Origin: a virus
Virus record (IMG/VR): IMGVR_UViG_3300015374_000025
Span: 1 to 39,383 of that record
Length of the DNA stretch: 39,383 bases
Reading direction: 5' to 3' (one strand)
Shown one piece after another: positions 22,785 through 30,947 of this stretch. The notes under the pieces are model-generated. The model was not told where the DNA came from, searched no databases, and saw only the letters and a program-made list of their open reading frames with translations. Each line of letters begins with the position of its first letter. The stretch's first letter is position 1. The position numbers and the translations under genes were made by a program.

Positions 22785-23024
22785 TCAGGTGCCTTCCTCG
22801 AAGACCCTACGGACGGGCTCCAGCGCCTTCTGCTCGACGCCGCGCTGCGCGATCGTCTCGGCGTGCGCAGTCTGCTCGTTCTGAAAGGCCGCCTTCCAGG
22901 AGGCGATCTCCGCGTCCTTGGCCTTGACCACCGTGTAGGGCACCAGCCGGCCGAACAGGATGAGGAGCACAACCAGCCCCAGCAGGCCCTCAGGGGTGTA
23001 GTCCAGGACCGGCAGCCCGTCCAT
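22785..23024 (-). CDS. Single-pass membrane protein with coiled coil
   Basis: A 79-residue protein: a membrane segment near residues 13-32 (LLGLVVLLILFGRLVPYTVV) and then a helical coil (KAKDAEIASWKAAFQNEQTAHAETIAQRGVEQKAL). It could be a holin or spanin-like accessory. It starts at the last base of the tail fibre gene's stop codon. Confidence 0.6.
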   Translation of the reverse strand: MDGLPVLDYTPEGLLGLVVLLILFGRLVPYTVVKAKDAEIASWKAAFQNEQTAHAETIAQRGVEQKALEPVRRVFEEGT

Positions 23025-23821
23025 CAGGCCTTCCCCTCGAGCGCGTCCAGGCGCTTGGTCAGGGCAGCGATCTGGTCGGCCTGCACGTCGAGCTGCTTCT
23101 GCTGGGACTTCGCGAGCTCGAGCAACGCAACTGAGATCCTGTCGGTCTCGATCGAGTCGGGCTGGCCGTCCTCGTCGACGTTGACGAACTGCCGCATCGA
23201 CGGGATCTCGTAGAGCTCCTCAGCCACGAACCCGACGAAGCGCCGTTCGGTGTCCGCGTCGGGGTCCATGCCCTCGACGTCGGCGCGCTGCCGCCACGTG
23301 CGGCCTTGAATCTTGAGCACGTCGGCCGGGTCGATTGCGGCTGGCTTGATGTCTTGCTTGTAGCGGGCCGACGACGTCGACCTGGACACGACGCCCGTGA
23401 CAGCGTCGAGCACGGCGTTCGCAGCTGCGGCGGTGGTGAAGTGCTCGACGCTGATGCGGCCCGTCGTCGACAGCAGTTGCATCCTGGTGTTCGCGTCGTC
23501 CCACTTGACCCGGCCGAACCCGTTGAGATCGCCGACGAGCAGCGTGCCAGGGTCAATGCTGGTGAACGGGGGCGTGATGCCCGTCGGCGTACCGTCGAGC
23601 GTGTAGACGCTGAACGACCCGGGCGCGAGCGTCAGCAGCCGACCGACCTTGTCGGTGACGACGAGACCGCCACCATCCTGGATCGTGATGCCACCGGCGC
23701 CGATGATTGCCGAGAACAACTTGTGAGCGCCGCGGAGATTGTCGATCTGCCGTTGCTGGTCCTTCAGGATCTGCCGGAACCCGGCCTCACCGGTCGGCCG
23801 ATGCTGGTAGCCGTCTGCCAT
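23024..23821 (-). CDS. Tail fibre protein with S74 intramolecular chaperone domain
   Basis: A 265-residue protein. The N-terminal part is a short helix followed by beta-rich fibre sequence. Residues ~150-265 match the S74 endosialidase-type chaperone: S-S-A-R-Y-K (S150, R153, K155), then the long ADVLKIQGRTW / RFVGFVAEELYEIP region and a coiled C terminus (LDVQADQIAALTKRLDALEG). In this family the domain helps trimer assembly and cuts itself off at the Ser/Lys dyad. Cell-surface attachment is the likely role. Confidence 0.85.
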   Translation of the reverse strand: MADGYQHRPTGEAGFRQILKDQQRQIDNLRGAHKLFSAIIGAGGITIQDGGGLVVTDKVGRLLTLAPGSFSVYTLDGTPTGITPPFTSIDPGTLLVGDLNGFGRVKWDDANTRMQLLSTTGRISVEHFTTAAAANAVLDAVTGVVSRSTSSARYKQDIKPAAIDPADVLKIQGRTWRQRADVEGMDPDADTERRFVGFVAEELYEIPSMRQFVNVDEDGQPDSIETDRISVALLELAKSQQKQLDVQADQIAALTKRLDALEGKA

Positions 23822-24975
23822 CAGAACTCCCCGAGTCGTTCGGACATGGTCAGCGTGACGGCATCCCCTTCGCCGCCGGCCATGTTGAGGATGCGCATCG
23901 GGTAAGTGCCGTCGTACAGATATGCGTGGTCCCGGACAACGACCTCGGCCCAGTCGCCTGGGCGGTACTGTCCGACGTTGGGTCGGCCGTCACGCGAGAC
24001 GGTGAGGACCCACGACTCGATCGGGGTCTGGGAGTAGGCCAGCGCTGACGTGGCGTAGTCGGTCAGCGTGGCGTTCGTGGTGACGTTGTCCGTCGCCTGT
24101 ACCTCTGACTCCAGGAGCGCGAAACCGAGATCCGTGAGGGTGGGATCGTCCACGTAGGCGATCGGCCGGCCCTCGGCCTCGCCCTGACCGGCGGCCCACT
24201 GGCGCGAGGCCACGCGGGTGCCGTCTGAGTCCACGCTGATCGCTCGGACCGGGGACTTCTTGACAGTCCGGTCGAACACCCAGTCAGGGCCCGTCTGTGT
24301 GAGCAACATCGACGGGGCAACTCCGATGCGCATCACCCACTCGATGAACCGGGGGTCGCTGGTCTTGCGTCGGGGGACGAACTGGATCTCCGGACCGCCC
24401 TCGACCTCGGACAGCTGCTTGAGACGCTCACCGACCCAGGCGAGCTCGTAGCCCGGATAGGTGCGTGTGTGGTCGACGCCAGCGCCGCCGAGGTCCACGT
24501 CCGCCGGGAGGATGATCGGGAGGTTACCGCCTGTGTGGGTCTGCGCGAGCTCAACCAGGCGTTTGGCGATGAGGCCCAGCTGGGCGCCCGTGTAGGTCAC
24601 GGTGGCGATCGCCGGGTTGTCACCAGGTGCCAGCACTGGGATTACCTTGCGGTGGTCTAAGTAGGAGCCGAGGCCAGCGGCGCCGATCTGAAGAACGCCA
24701 GTGGTGTCGTCGAACTTCGACTTCCAGATCGGGCCGCCTTCGATGAACGTCTCGTTGCCGTTTGCGTCTACGTAGGCGACGGCCAGGAAGCACTTCGCTG
24801 CAGCTGCGTCCGACCGTGCGGTGGACCAGTCACTGGACCGCAAGGGGAAGGAGCCTTCCAGCGTGCCGACGTCGGTGAACGGGACTGACCAGGTCGTTGG
24901 GGTGAGATCGACCTGCCGGTAGATCTTGCCGGTGCGCAGGTCGCCTACGCACCACCGGTAGCCAGGAGTGAGCAC
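23821..24975 (-). CDS. Minor tail / baseplate protein
   Basis: About 384 residues. The beginning (LTPGYRWCVGDLRTGKIYRQVDLTPTTWSVPFTDVGTLEGSFPL) and the whole length fit the minor tail protein that follows Dit in actinophage siphoviruses (ReqiPepy6 Gp37-like family, from memory). It probably makes part of the tail tip. The GTG at 24975 is chosen: it is 4 bases after the previous stop, with GAGG upstream. An upstream start is not open in a useful frame beyond the preceding gene. Confidence 0.7.
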   Translation of the reverse strand: MLTPGYRWCVGDLRTGKIYRQVDLTPTTWSVPFTDVGTLEGSFPLRSSDWSTARSDAAAAKCFLAVAYVDANGNETFIEGGPIWKSKFDDTTGVLQIGAAGLGSYLDHRKVIPVLAPGDNPAIATVTYTGAQLGLIAKRLVELAQTHTGGNLPIILPADVDLGGAGVDHTRTYPGYELAWVGERLKQLSEVEGGPEIQFVPRRKTSDPRFIEWVMRIGVAPSMLLTQTGPDWVFDRTVKKSPVRAISVDSDGTRVASRQWAAGQGEAEGRPIAYVDDPTLTDLGFALLESEVQATDNVTTNATLTDYATSALAYSQTPIESWVLTVSRDGRPNVGQYRPGDWAEVVVRDHAYLYDGTYPMRILNMAGGEGDAVTLTMSERLGEF

Positions 24976-24979
24976 GAGC

Positions 24980-26005
24980 TCAGGCCTCGCGGTACTGGAT
25001 GATGCCCATGATCTGGTCGGGCGCGGCCCAGACCCACGGCGCACCCACTCCGGCGTAGGCGACGATTCCGCCAGCAGGCTCGTACGCACACTGGAACGTG
25101 TTGACGGTGCCCAGACGCGCATACGCGTGTCGCTCGTTGCCGCTGCTGTTGTCGTAGAGCGCGATGCCGCCCAGGTTGGTTCTCAGCACTGACGCAGCGT
25201 TCGTCGGCAGCGAGACCGTGATGTTTGCGGTGACCACGTTGGTCAGGGTGATGTTGTACTCGACCGTGATCAGCTTGCCGTTGCGGATGTAGCGGCAGTC
25301 CAGCGTCGGCGCAGCGGTGCCTGTGACCACCGGCACGAATGTGCGCCAGGACGGATCCCACTGTGCTGACTGGCTGTTGTATCGCTGGATGAGTCGGTCG
25401 GTCAGGTGGTTGACCAGCAGCCCGTCGAACACGGTGAGCGCGTTGCGGTCGGTGTCGTCACGCACCGGGATCGGTGCACCCGCAGCCGCCGTCCAGTTGT
25501 GGGTCTGGGAGATCGTCAGCGCGCTGGTCTGCGTGACGCCAACACCGACTGTGGCCCTTGCGAGCTCGACCGCGCCCGTCGGGATCGCGGGCGCCACGGG
25601 CACCGCAGCGACGGCGCCCTGGGTGCAGCCGAACTCAGCGATCACGTCGGTGTCTGCGCCGCCGTCAGCGGCGACCAGGTGCTGGCGTACCCACACGATG
25701 TCGATGCGGGAGTTGGACCCGGGCGCGGCCGTCGTGGGGACGAGGAGCGCCGCATCGTTCGCGAGCATGATCGGCCCCTGCGTGGCGCTCGGCATGACGA
25801 CGCAGACGCAGGCCCGGATCGAGTAGTTCATGCTGGCGACGCCCGTCACGACCGAGCCGCCGCCGTCCCACATGACGCCCTTGCGAACGTCGATGCCGGT
25901 GGTCTGCTTCGCCAGGCCGCCGCCGTTGGCGAGTCGGAACCCCTTGGGTGTGGTGCCGTTGCTTGCGCCGTCGCGCGAGACGGCGAGGCCGGTCTGTCCA
26001 GTCAT
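24980..26005 (-). CDS. Tail fibre / receptor-binding-type structural protein
   Basis: A 341-residue, Gly/Thr/Ala-rich, beta-type protein (GFRLANGGGLAKQTTG..., and a C-terminal RYIRNGKLITVEYNITLTNVVTANITVSLP that looks like a fibre or lectin-like module). There are no enzymatic motifs. Its location between Dit and the minor tail protein, not after it, is a little unusual. The first part resembles baseplate proteins of actinophages, so it may be the baseplate upper or a receptor-binding protein. Confidence 0.65.
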   Translation of the reverse strand: MTGQTGLAVSRDGASNGTTPKGFRLANGGGLAKQTTGIDVRKGVMWDGGGSVVTGVASMNYSIRACVCVVMPSATQGPIMLANDAALLVPTTAAPGSNSRIDIVWVRQHLVAADGGADTDVIAEFGCTQGAVAAVPVAPAIPTGAVELARATVGVGVTQTSALTISQTHNWTAAAGAPIPVRDDTDRNALTVFDGLLVNHLTDRLIQRYNSQSAQWDPSWRTFVPVVTGTAAPTLDCRYIRNGKLITVEYNITLTNVVTANITVSLPTNAASVLRTNLGGIALYDNSSGNERHAYARLGTVNTFQCAYEPAGGIVAYAGVGAPWVWAAPDQIMGIIQYREA

Positions 26006-26015
26006 CTTGGGATCC

Positions 26016-26894
26016 TCACCAGTAGGTTGCGATGCACTCGGCGGTCAGAACGGAAGCCGTCGCGGTACCGAGTGCTGTGAACGTGAAATCACGGGACGTC
26101 CCCTTGGGCACCGTCGGCCAGGCCTGGACGATCGTGTCGCCGAGCCGATCAGCCGTGCCGTCGATCACGACCGACCCGTCCGACCCGTCGAGCACCAGCA
26201 CCGACCCGGCCGGCACGGCCCCAAGGTAGGTGATCGTCTTCCCGGTCGAGGCGTCGGTGATGACGAATCCACCGGTGGGCGTCGGCCCGGTGACGGTGAA
26301 CTTGACCGCCGCCTCCGCGCTGCCGGGGTTGCTGATCGTGACGGAGCCCGTGGTGCCTTGTGGGCCGAAGTCCAACGTCGAGGGGGCGGGGAATAGGTTG
26401 AACACCAGGCCGGCACCTACGGGCGCCACTCCGAAGCCAGTGGTCGCGCTCGAGGTGGCGCCGTACTTGTACGGGTCGGAGGCCAAGAGCTGGAGCTGGA
26501 AGCGGCACCGGAGTCCGGTGTCGTCCCATGCCAGGTCGGGGGTGTCAAGCAGCTGAACCGGGACCCAGCGGGCCCCTAGGTTCGCGTCGGTGAACGTGAA
26601 GATCGAGCTGGAACCGTCGGCCATGAGCGACGCGAGAGAGTCCACGGCCGCCGCCACGAGTCCTCTGTCGTCGTCGTACACCCACCCGGAGAGGGTGATA
26701 GCGCGGCCGCCGCGGTGCCCTGGCTGAAAGAACTGCCCGTGAGACACCACGCGCTGTGTCTGGTCGACCTGGACGGAGGCCCCGTCGTGCCAGCCGTCGA
26801 TCGCGTTGAGCGCCCACTCGACACCGTTGGCGTCAACAGCGTTGAACGTCAGACCGCCGACGCTCGCGACACCGGGGCTCGTCAGGGTGCTCAT
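26016..26894 (-). CDS. Distal tail (Dit)-like protein
   Basis: A 292-residue protein. The N-terminal ~130 residues (VASVGGLTFNAVDANGVEWALNAIDGWHDG...RAITLSGWVYDDDRG) match the siphovirus Dit fold. The C-terminal ~150 residues are beta-rich (GSVTISNPGSAEAAVKFTVTG) and may be a carbohydrate-binding or Ig-like module. It forms the tail-end hub. The ATG at 26894 overlaps the tape measure stop (4 bp); an in-frame GTG upstream is not needed. Confidence 0.8.
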   Translation of the reverse strand: MSTLTSPGVASVGGLTFNAVDANGVEWALNAIDGWHDGASVQVDQTQRVVSHGQFFQPGHRGGRAITLSGWVYDDDRGLVAAAVDSLASLMADGSSSIFTFTDANLGARWVPVQLLDTPDLAWDDTGLRCRFQLQLLASDPYKYGATSSATTGFGVAPVGAGLVFNLFPAPSTLDFGPQGTTGSVTISNPGSAEAAVKFTVTGPTPTGGFVITDASTGKTITYLGAVPAGSVLVLDGSDGSVVIDGTADRLGDTIVQAWPTVPKGTSRDFTFTALGTATASVLTAECIATYW

Positions 26895-28771
26895 CCTGCT
26901 GCCTCCAGTGCCCACAGCAACCGGTTCGCGGAGGTGCGGCCGATCTCAGCCTCGGACTGCTGCACCGACGGGTTGATGATCTGAGTGACGGAAGCGCCGG
27001 AGCCGCCGGCAGCCGCTGGCCCGTCCGACAGACGCGCGCCGGCGGGCAGCGCCACGCTGCTGTTCAACGAGCTCGTCAGTCCGCCGAGGCTGGACTGCAC
27101 GTTGTCGTAGCGCGACTCGAGACCTGTGATGAACCCGTCGATGACGAGCCGGCCCGACTTCTGAAGGATGACCCTGTCGAGCGACTCTGGCCCCTTCCAG
27201 CTGGTGAGCTTGCCGGTGAGGTTGCCGAGGGTGTTCTTGACGTCGCCGAACTTCGAGGTGATGCCCTTAATCAGGCCGCCGATCAGTTCCTTGCCGGCGT
27301 TCAGGAGGGTGCTGCCCAGGTTGCCGACGGCGTCCTTGATCTTGCCTGGCATGGCCTTCGCAAACGCGACCGCGTCACCGATCTTGTCGCGCACGCCGGA
27401 GCCGAGCCGGCTGAAGAACCCGATCACGGCCGAGACCAGAGAGGAGGTGGCGCTCTTGATCTGGGACCAGTGGCGGACGATGAATAGCACGGCCAGGCCG
27501 ATCGGGCCGGTGATGATCGCGAGCAGCAGTGGCCAGTTCCGCTTCAGCCAGCCGAACACAGCCTGGGCGGCGTTCGTGATGAACCCCATCGCGGCCTTCC
27601 AGATCGTCTGGAAGAACTTGGTCTTGGTCGCGACCAGCACGATGATCGCGATGAGCCCAATGATGGCGATCACGATCAGGGCGATCGGGTTGGCTGACAT
27701 GGCCACGTTCAGGAGCCACTGGGTGGCCGCCGCTACCTTGGTGGCGATCGACATGGCGTTGACCACCAGGGCGTAGGCCAGCCAGGCTGCGGTGAGCGCG
27801 ACGGTGGACGCCAACTGCGCGATGAACGCGAAGGTCACCGCGACCACGGTCGGCAGCACCGCTGCGGCGAGCACGGCGGCGAGAATCTTGAACGTCGTCG
27901 AGTTGGATCGGACGAAGTCCCCGGCTGACCGAACCCCGCTCGCGAAGTTGGTGATACCGGGCAACAGCTGGTTGTTCACGAAGACGGCGAGCTTGGTCAG
28001 GATCGGCAGGAGGGCAGCGCCGACAGTGGCCTTCATGTTGCCGAACTGGGCCGCGAGGATCCGCTGCTGGTTGGCCAAGCCGCCAGACGTGCGCGCGAAG
28101 TCGCCCTGCGCAGTCTTGGTCTGGGCCATGATCAGCGCCTGCGCTGCGAGCGCCTTCGTCTGAGGCGTCATCGCTTCCTTGGTCGTCTTGATCAGCCCGA
28201 GCTTCAGCGCCTGGGCCTTCAAGGTGGCGTCGTTCATGTTGACGCCGAACCGCTTGAGGGGCTCCGTCTCGCCGGTCAGTCCAGACTGGATCGCCTGGAG
28301 CGCCTCTTCGGGGGAGACGTTGTTGAAGGACGCGAGGTCGCCGGCGAGCTTAACCATCTGCTGGGACATGCCAGCGGCCTTCTTCGGCGCAATGTCCAAG
28401 GACACCAGGAGGTTGCCGAGCGAGCCGGTCGCCTCGAGGTAGGCCGCCTTGGTCAGACCCATAGCGGTGGCGGACGTCTTGGACGCCTTGAAGATTGCGC
28501 CGGCCTGGTCTCCGAAGACCACATTGACCTTCGATGCGGCCTCCGACAGGTCCGAGGCGTCTGCCACAGCGCCCTTGAGGAATCCGCCGAGAGCCACAAC
28601 CCCTAGGCCTGCCAGCAGGGGACCGACAGCGCTCTTGAAGGCGCCGCCGAACCGACTGCCGCCCCTCTTGCCGGCGGCGTCAAGCTGAGGGTCGATCTCC
28701 TTGGAGAGCCTGGATCCGAATCCTCGTCCGGAGGGAAGGACGGAGACGAACGCTGCGCCGACTTCGGCCAT
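26891..28771 (-). CDS. Tape measure protein
   Basis: A 626-residue protein with a TP901-type N terminus (long Ala-rich helices, ALQAIQSGLTGETEPLKRFGVNMNDATLKAQAL) and three or four hydrophobic stretches near the middle (LAAVLAAAVLPTVVAVTFAF, IALIVIAIIGLIAIIVLVAT, LLLAIITGPIGLAVLFIV). By the usual 0.15 nm per residue rule the tail would be about 94 nm. The start at 28771 is the ATG; a GTG at 28780 is also possible. Confidence 0.93.
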   Translation of the reverse strand: MAEVGAAFVSVLPSGRGFGSRLSKEIDPQLDAAGKRGGSRFGGAFKSAVGPLLAGLGVVALGGFLKGAVADASDLSEAASKVNVVFGDQAGAIFKASKTSATAMGLTKAAYLEATGSLGNLLVSLDIAPKKAAGMSQQMVKLAGDLASFNNVSPEEALQAIQSGLTGETEPLKRFGVNMNDATLKAQALKLGLIKTTKEAMTPQTKALAAQALIMAQTKTAQGDFARTSGGLANQQRILAAQFGNMKATVGAALLPILTKLAVFVNNQLLPGITNFASGVRSAGDFVRSNSTTFKILAAVLAAAVLPTVVAVTFAFIAQLASTVALTAAWLAYALVVNAMSIATKVAAATQWLLNVAMSANPIALIVIAIIGLIAIIVLVATKTKFFQTIWKAAMGFITNAAQAVFGWLKRNWPLLLAIITGPIGLAVLFIVRHWSQIKSATSSLVSAVIGFFSRLGSGVRDKIGDAVAFAKAMPGKIKDAVGNLGSTLLNAGKELIGGLIKGITSKFGDVKNTLGNLTGKLTSWKGPESLDRVILQKSGRLVIDGFITGLESRYDNVQSSLGGLTSSLNSSVALPAGARLSDGPAAAGGSGASVTQIINPSVQQSEAEIGRTSANRLLWALEAAG

Positions 28772-28799
28772 TGACGGCACCGCCCTTCTCAGATTCGGT

Positions 28800-28811
28800 T
28801 AGCATCGCGGG
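28800..28811 (+). promoter_or_regulatory. Leaderless promoter of the lipoprotein gene
   Basis: TAGCAT (28800-28805, TANNNT type) is followed by exactly 6 bases and then the ATG at 28812. TTGACG is at 28771-28776 but the spacing (23 bp) is too long for a normal -35. Actinobacterial promoters often rely on the -10 alone. Confidence 0.45.
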
Positions 28812-29228
28812 ATGATGACTCGGGCGGCCGCCGTTGTTGCGGCCCTTGTTCTTGTTGGCGGCTGCAGTAGCGGATCGGACAGCGCGGGCGACAAGCCAGC
28901 GGCCAAGGAGCCCAAGGAGCAGACGAAGAAGTCACGCTGTGTCGAGGTGAACCAGGCGACGATTGACGCGATCGCCGAGCGGGTCGAGGGCGGCATCACC
29001 AAGGCCGCGGCCGTGAAGTCGAAGGACTTCAAGAATGTCTACATGGTGGCCGGCAAGATCGCCGGCGGCAACGGCGTGTGGGCCACGAATGACGACCCCA
29101 CCGATGCCACCTTCCAGGGGGCCGTGCAGGCAGTGGACGGTTTCGCCAAGGAGTTCTCCACGTGGCCGAAGGCCGACGCTGACATCACGAGCGACGGCGC
29201 CGAAGACGCCGTCGACTGCTTGTCCTAG
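28812..29228 (+). CDS. Lipoprotein, probable lysogenic-conversion (moron) gene
   Basis: A 138-residue protein with a signal peptide and lipobox: residues 1-17 hydrophobic, VGG-C with the lipidated Cys at 18. A Ser/Ala/Lys/Pro-rich spacer (19-42) follows, then a folded domain with two Cys (43 and 136) that could form one disulfide. It is anchored to the outer face of the membrane. It is the only plus-strand gene inside the late operon, with its own promoter, so it is likely made in the lysogen. Superinfection exclusion is a good guess by analogy; it is not shown. The stop codon shares CTAG with the convergent gene. Confidence 0.8.
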   Translation: MMTRAAAVVAALVLVGGCSSGSDSAGDKPAAKEPKEQTKKSRCVEVNQATIDAIAERVEGGITKAAAVKSKDFKNVYMVAGKIAGGNGVWATNDDPTDATFQGAVQAVDGFAKEFSTWPKADADITSDGAEDAVDCLS

Positions 29229-29958
29229 GAGTCCCGCACGAATCGGCCGCGCGAGTCACGAGGCTGCGGTGGCCGCGTCACGGTCACGGATGCCTTGATG
29301 GCCTCGTACTCGGCGATCGAGACGCTGGTGCCCTTGCCGATCTGCTTCGGCTGAGGATCCCAGGGGCGTGGGTACGGCTTCGGCTTGCGCCTGGACTTCG
29401 ATCGGTGCTGCAGGTCGTACAGGTCTCGCAACGTGAGCTCAGCCCTGGTCACCGGATACGCCCAGCCGGCCACTGCGGCCGCGAGCTGCGAAGACGGGTC
29501 GGCGATCAGGATCTCCATCAGGCGCCACGCTTCGCCGTAGCTCATGTCGCCTGGGACGACGTCGAGGCTGAGGTGGAAGCGGGTTCGCCAGTCGTACTCG
29601 AACGCTCCTCGGTGCTGCTCGTACAGCTCGAGGAGCGTGGTTATTTCCCCAGGCTCGCCCCGTCGCCGTCGCCGAACTCGCCCCAGGCCTTCAGGACGTC
29701 GAGCGTGTCCTCTTGGGGCATGGAGTACAGGGCGTTGAGGGCCTTCTCGCCCGGTTCAGCGGCCTCGAGCGCCTTGAAAAGGTAGGACAGCTGTCCGGCC
29801 TCGCCGCCGACCGCGGCGTCGCGGAGGTCGCGACCTGACAGCTTGCTCTTGGCGGCCTCGACCAGGGGGAGCTTGTACTCCTTGCCGTCGGCGCCGGTGA
29901 ACGGGAACGACGTCGCCTTCTTCGGCTGACGGTCTTGGGGCTGGCGTGGTGCGGACAT
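29225..29958 (-). CDS. Tail assembly chaperone, frameshifted G-T product
   Basis: A -1 frameshift at the slippery GGGGAAA (29644-29650 on the plus coordinates, minus strand sequence) joins the G frame to the T frame. The T part continues as ITTLLELYEQHRGAFEYDWRTRFHLSLDVVPGDMSYGEAWRLMEILIADPSSQ, open to the stop at 29225. This pattern (YEQHRGAFEYDWRTRF, SYGEAWRL) is typical of the T part in actinophages. The full product has about 244 residues and aids tape measure folding and tail tube assembly. It is the longer, rarer product. Confidence 0.85.
29641..29958 (-). CDS. Tail assembly chaperone, G product
   Basis: A 105-residue helical, acidic-ended protein (SFPFTGADGKEYKLPLVEAAKSKLSGRDLRDAAVGGEAGQLSYLFKALEAAEPGEKALNALYSMPQEDTLDVLKAWGEFG). 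It ends at the TAA right after the slippery site. It works with the G-T product in tail assembly, between the tail tube and tape measure genes. The lipoprotein gene is inserted after it. Confidence 0.85.
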   Translation of the reverse strand: MSAPRQPQDRQPKKATSFPFTGADGKEYKLPLVEAAKSKLSGRDLRDAAVGGEAGQLSYLFKALEAAEPGEKALNALYSMPQEDTLDVLKAWGEFGDGDGASLGK

Positions 29959-30006
29959 GCGCGGATCTCTCTTTCATCTGGCGGATTTGCGCGGATTGGT
30001 GTGAGG

Positions 30007-30043
30007 CACGGGGCGGGCGTCCGCGCAGAGCACCCGCCCCGTG
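30007..30043. other. Perfect 11-bp inverted repeat after the tail tube gene
   Basis: CACGGGGCGGG (30007-30017) and CCCGCCCCGTG (30033-30043) pair perfectly round a 15-base loop, right after the tail tube stop codon. There is no T run. It may stabilise the tail tube mRNA or attenuate reading into the chaperone genes. Confidence 0.55.
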
Positions 30044-30050
30044 GACTGGG

Positions 30051-30581
30051 TCAGCTCTTCAGAGCCGTGTCGAACACGACCGGGTTGGTGTAGCAGGTGA
30101 TCGTGATCTCCTGACCGATCGGCTCGCCCGACGCGTAGACCGTGTCGCCGCGCTCGGTGATCTCACCCTCAGCGACGTAGATCCGCTTCAGGTTGACGCC
30201 GTCGATGATGTGGAACACGAACGCCTTGCGGCCGCCGGTCGCAGCCGGGTCGATGGTGTAGGTGCCCATCGGCACGGTCTGGGTGACCGTGGTGGCCTTG
30301 CCGAACTCGATTGTGTTCTTGTTGGTCTGGATCAGGGTGAACTGGTAGCTCACCTTGGCGCCAGTGATGACCGAACGCACGATCTTCGCGTTCTGCCAGG
30401 CGGTGAGGTCGTCGACCGACAGGTCGTACGTCTCGGTGATGCCGTCCTCGCTGACGTACCCCATGCCGAGGAACGCGGCGTTGAGCGCCGTGGTGGCGTC
30501 GACGGGGGCAGCGGTTCCGGTCGGGGCGACACTGATCTCGCCACTGACCGCAACCCTGACCTCTGAAGTGGTGAGGGCCAT
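30051..30581 (-). CDS. Major tail tube protein
   Basis: A 176-residue protein. The pattern (MALTTSEVRVAVSGEISVAPTGTAAPVDATTALNAAFLGMGYVSEDGITETYDLSVDDLTAWQNAKIVRSVITGAKVSYQF) is the usual siphovirus tail tube fold of actinophages: an N-terminal beta region and the helix/beta sandwich. It forms the tail tube by hexamer stacking. Position before the chaperones and tape measure supports this. The hairpin behind it may help its high expression. Confidence 0.9.
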   Translation of the reverse strand: MALTTSEVRVAVSGEISVAPTGTAAPVDATTALNAAFLGMGYVSEDGITETYDLSVDDLTAWQNAKIVRSVITGAKVSYQFTLIQTNKNTIEFGKATTVTQTVPMGTYTIDPAATGGRKAFVFHIIDGVNLKRIYVAEGEITERGDTVYASGEPIGQEITITCYTNPVVFDTALKS

Positions 30582-30648
30582 GGTGATCTCCTAGGGTGTG
30601 GCGACGTCGCCGCCGTGGTGGTGGGAGCCATGTGCGCGCATGACGAGA

Positions 30649-30661
30649 CACCCGCCCCGTG
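30649..30661. repeat. Second CACCCGCCCCGTG 13-mer, upstream of the tail tube gene
   Basis: This 13-base sequence is identical to the one at 30031-30043, on the other side of the tail tube gene. Here it is part of a different small hairpin (CGCCC-CGTGT-GGGCG). It lies in the 105-bp gap before the tail tube start. Confidence 0.5.
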
Positions 30662-30686
30662 TGGGCGAGTGCCTGACTGTGGGGTG

Positions 30687-30947
30687 CTACTTGTTGTCGT
30701 CGGCCTCGAGCGCGGCGACCAGGTCGGCCTTCACGCCAGTGGCCGGGATGAGGTCTGCCTCGTCGCGGCCCTCGTTGCGGCTGTCGATCTCCGCCTTGAG
30801 GTCATCGACCCTTTGGTCGGCGTACCCCTTCGGGACGTCCGGGGCCTTCTCGGACCAGCCGGACTGCAGGTAAGCCTGCTCGTGGTCGGCGTTGACGGTG
30901 ACCGGCTGGCTCGGGTCGTCGGGGTGGTAGAGCGTCTTCGTCTTCAT
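30687..30947 (-). CDS. Small protein before the tail tube, with C-terminal helix-loop-helix
   Basis: An 86-residue protein (MKTKTLYHPDDPSQPVTVNADHEQAYLQSGWSEKAPDVPKGYADQRVDDLKAEIDSRNEG...GVKADLVAALEADD). The N-terminal part looks like a small beta module, and the C terminus resembles a HeH/SAP-like segment. Proteins like this are usual between tail terminator and tail tube in actinophages; the function is unknown. The start overlaps the upstream stop (4 bp). Confidence 0.7.
   Translation of the reverse strand: MKTKTLYHPDDPSQPVTVNADHEQAYLQSGWSEKAPDVPKGYADQRVDDLKAEIDSRNEGRDEADLIPATGVKADLVAALEADDNK

Noticed and set aside
28771-28776. TTGACG as -35 of the lipoprotein promoter
   Set aside because: The 23-bp spacing to TAGCAT is too long for a normal sigma-70-type promoter; the -10 alone was kept at low confidence.
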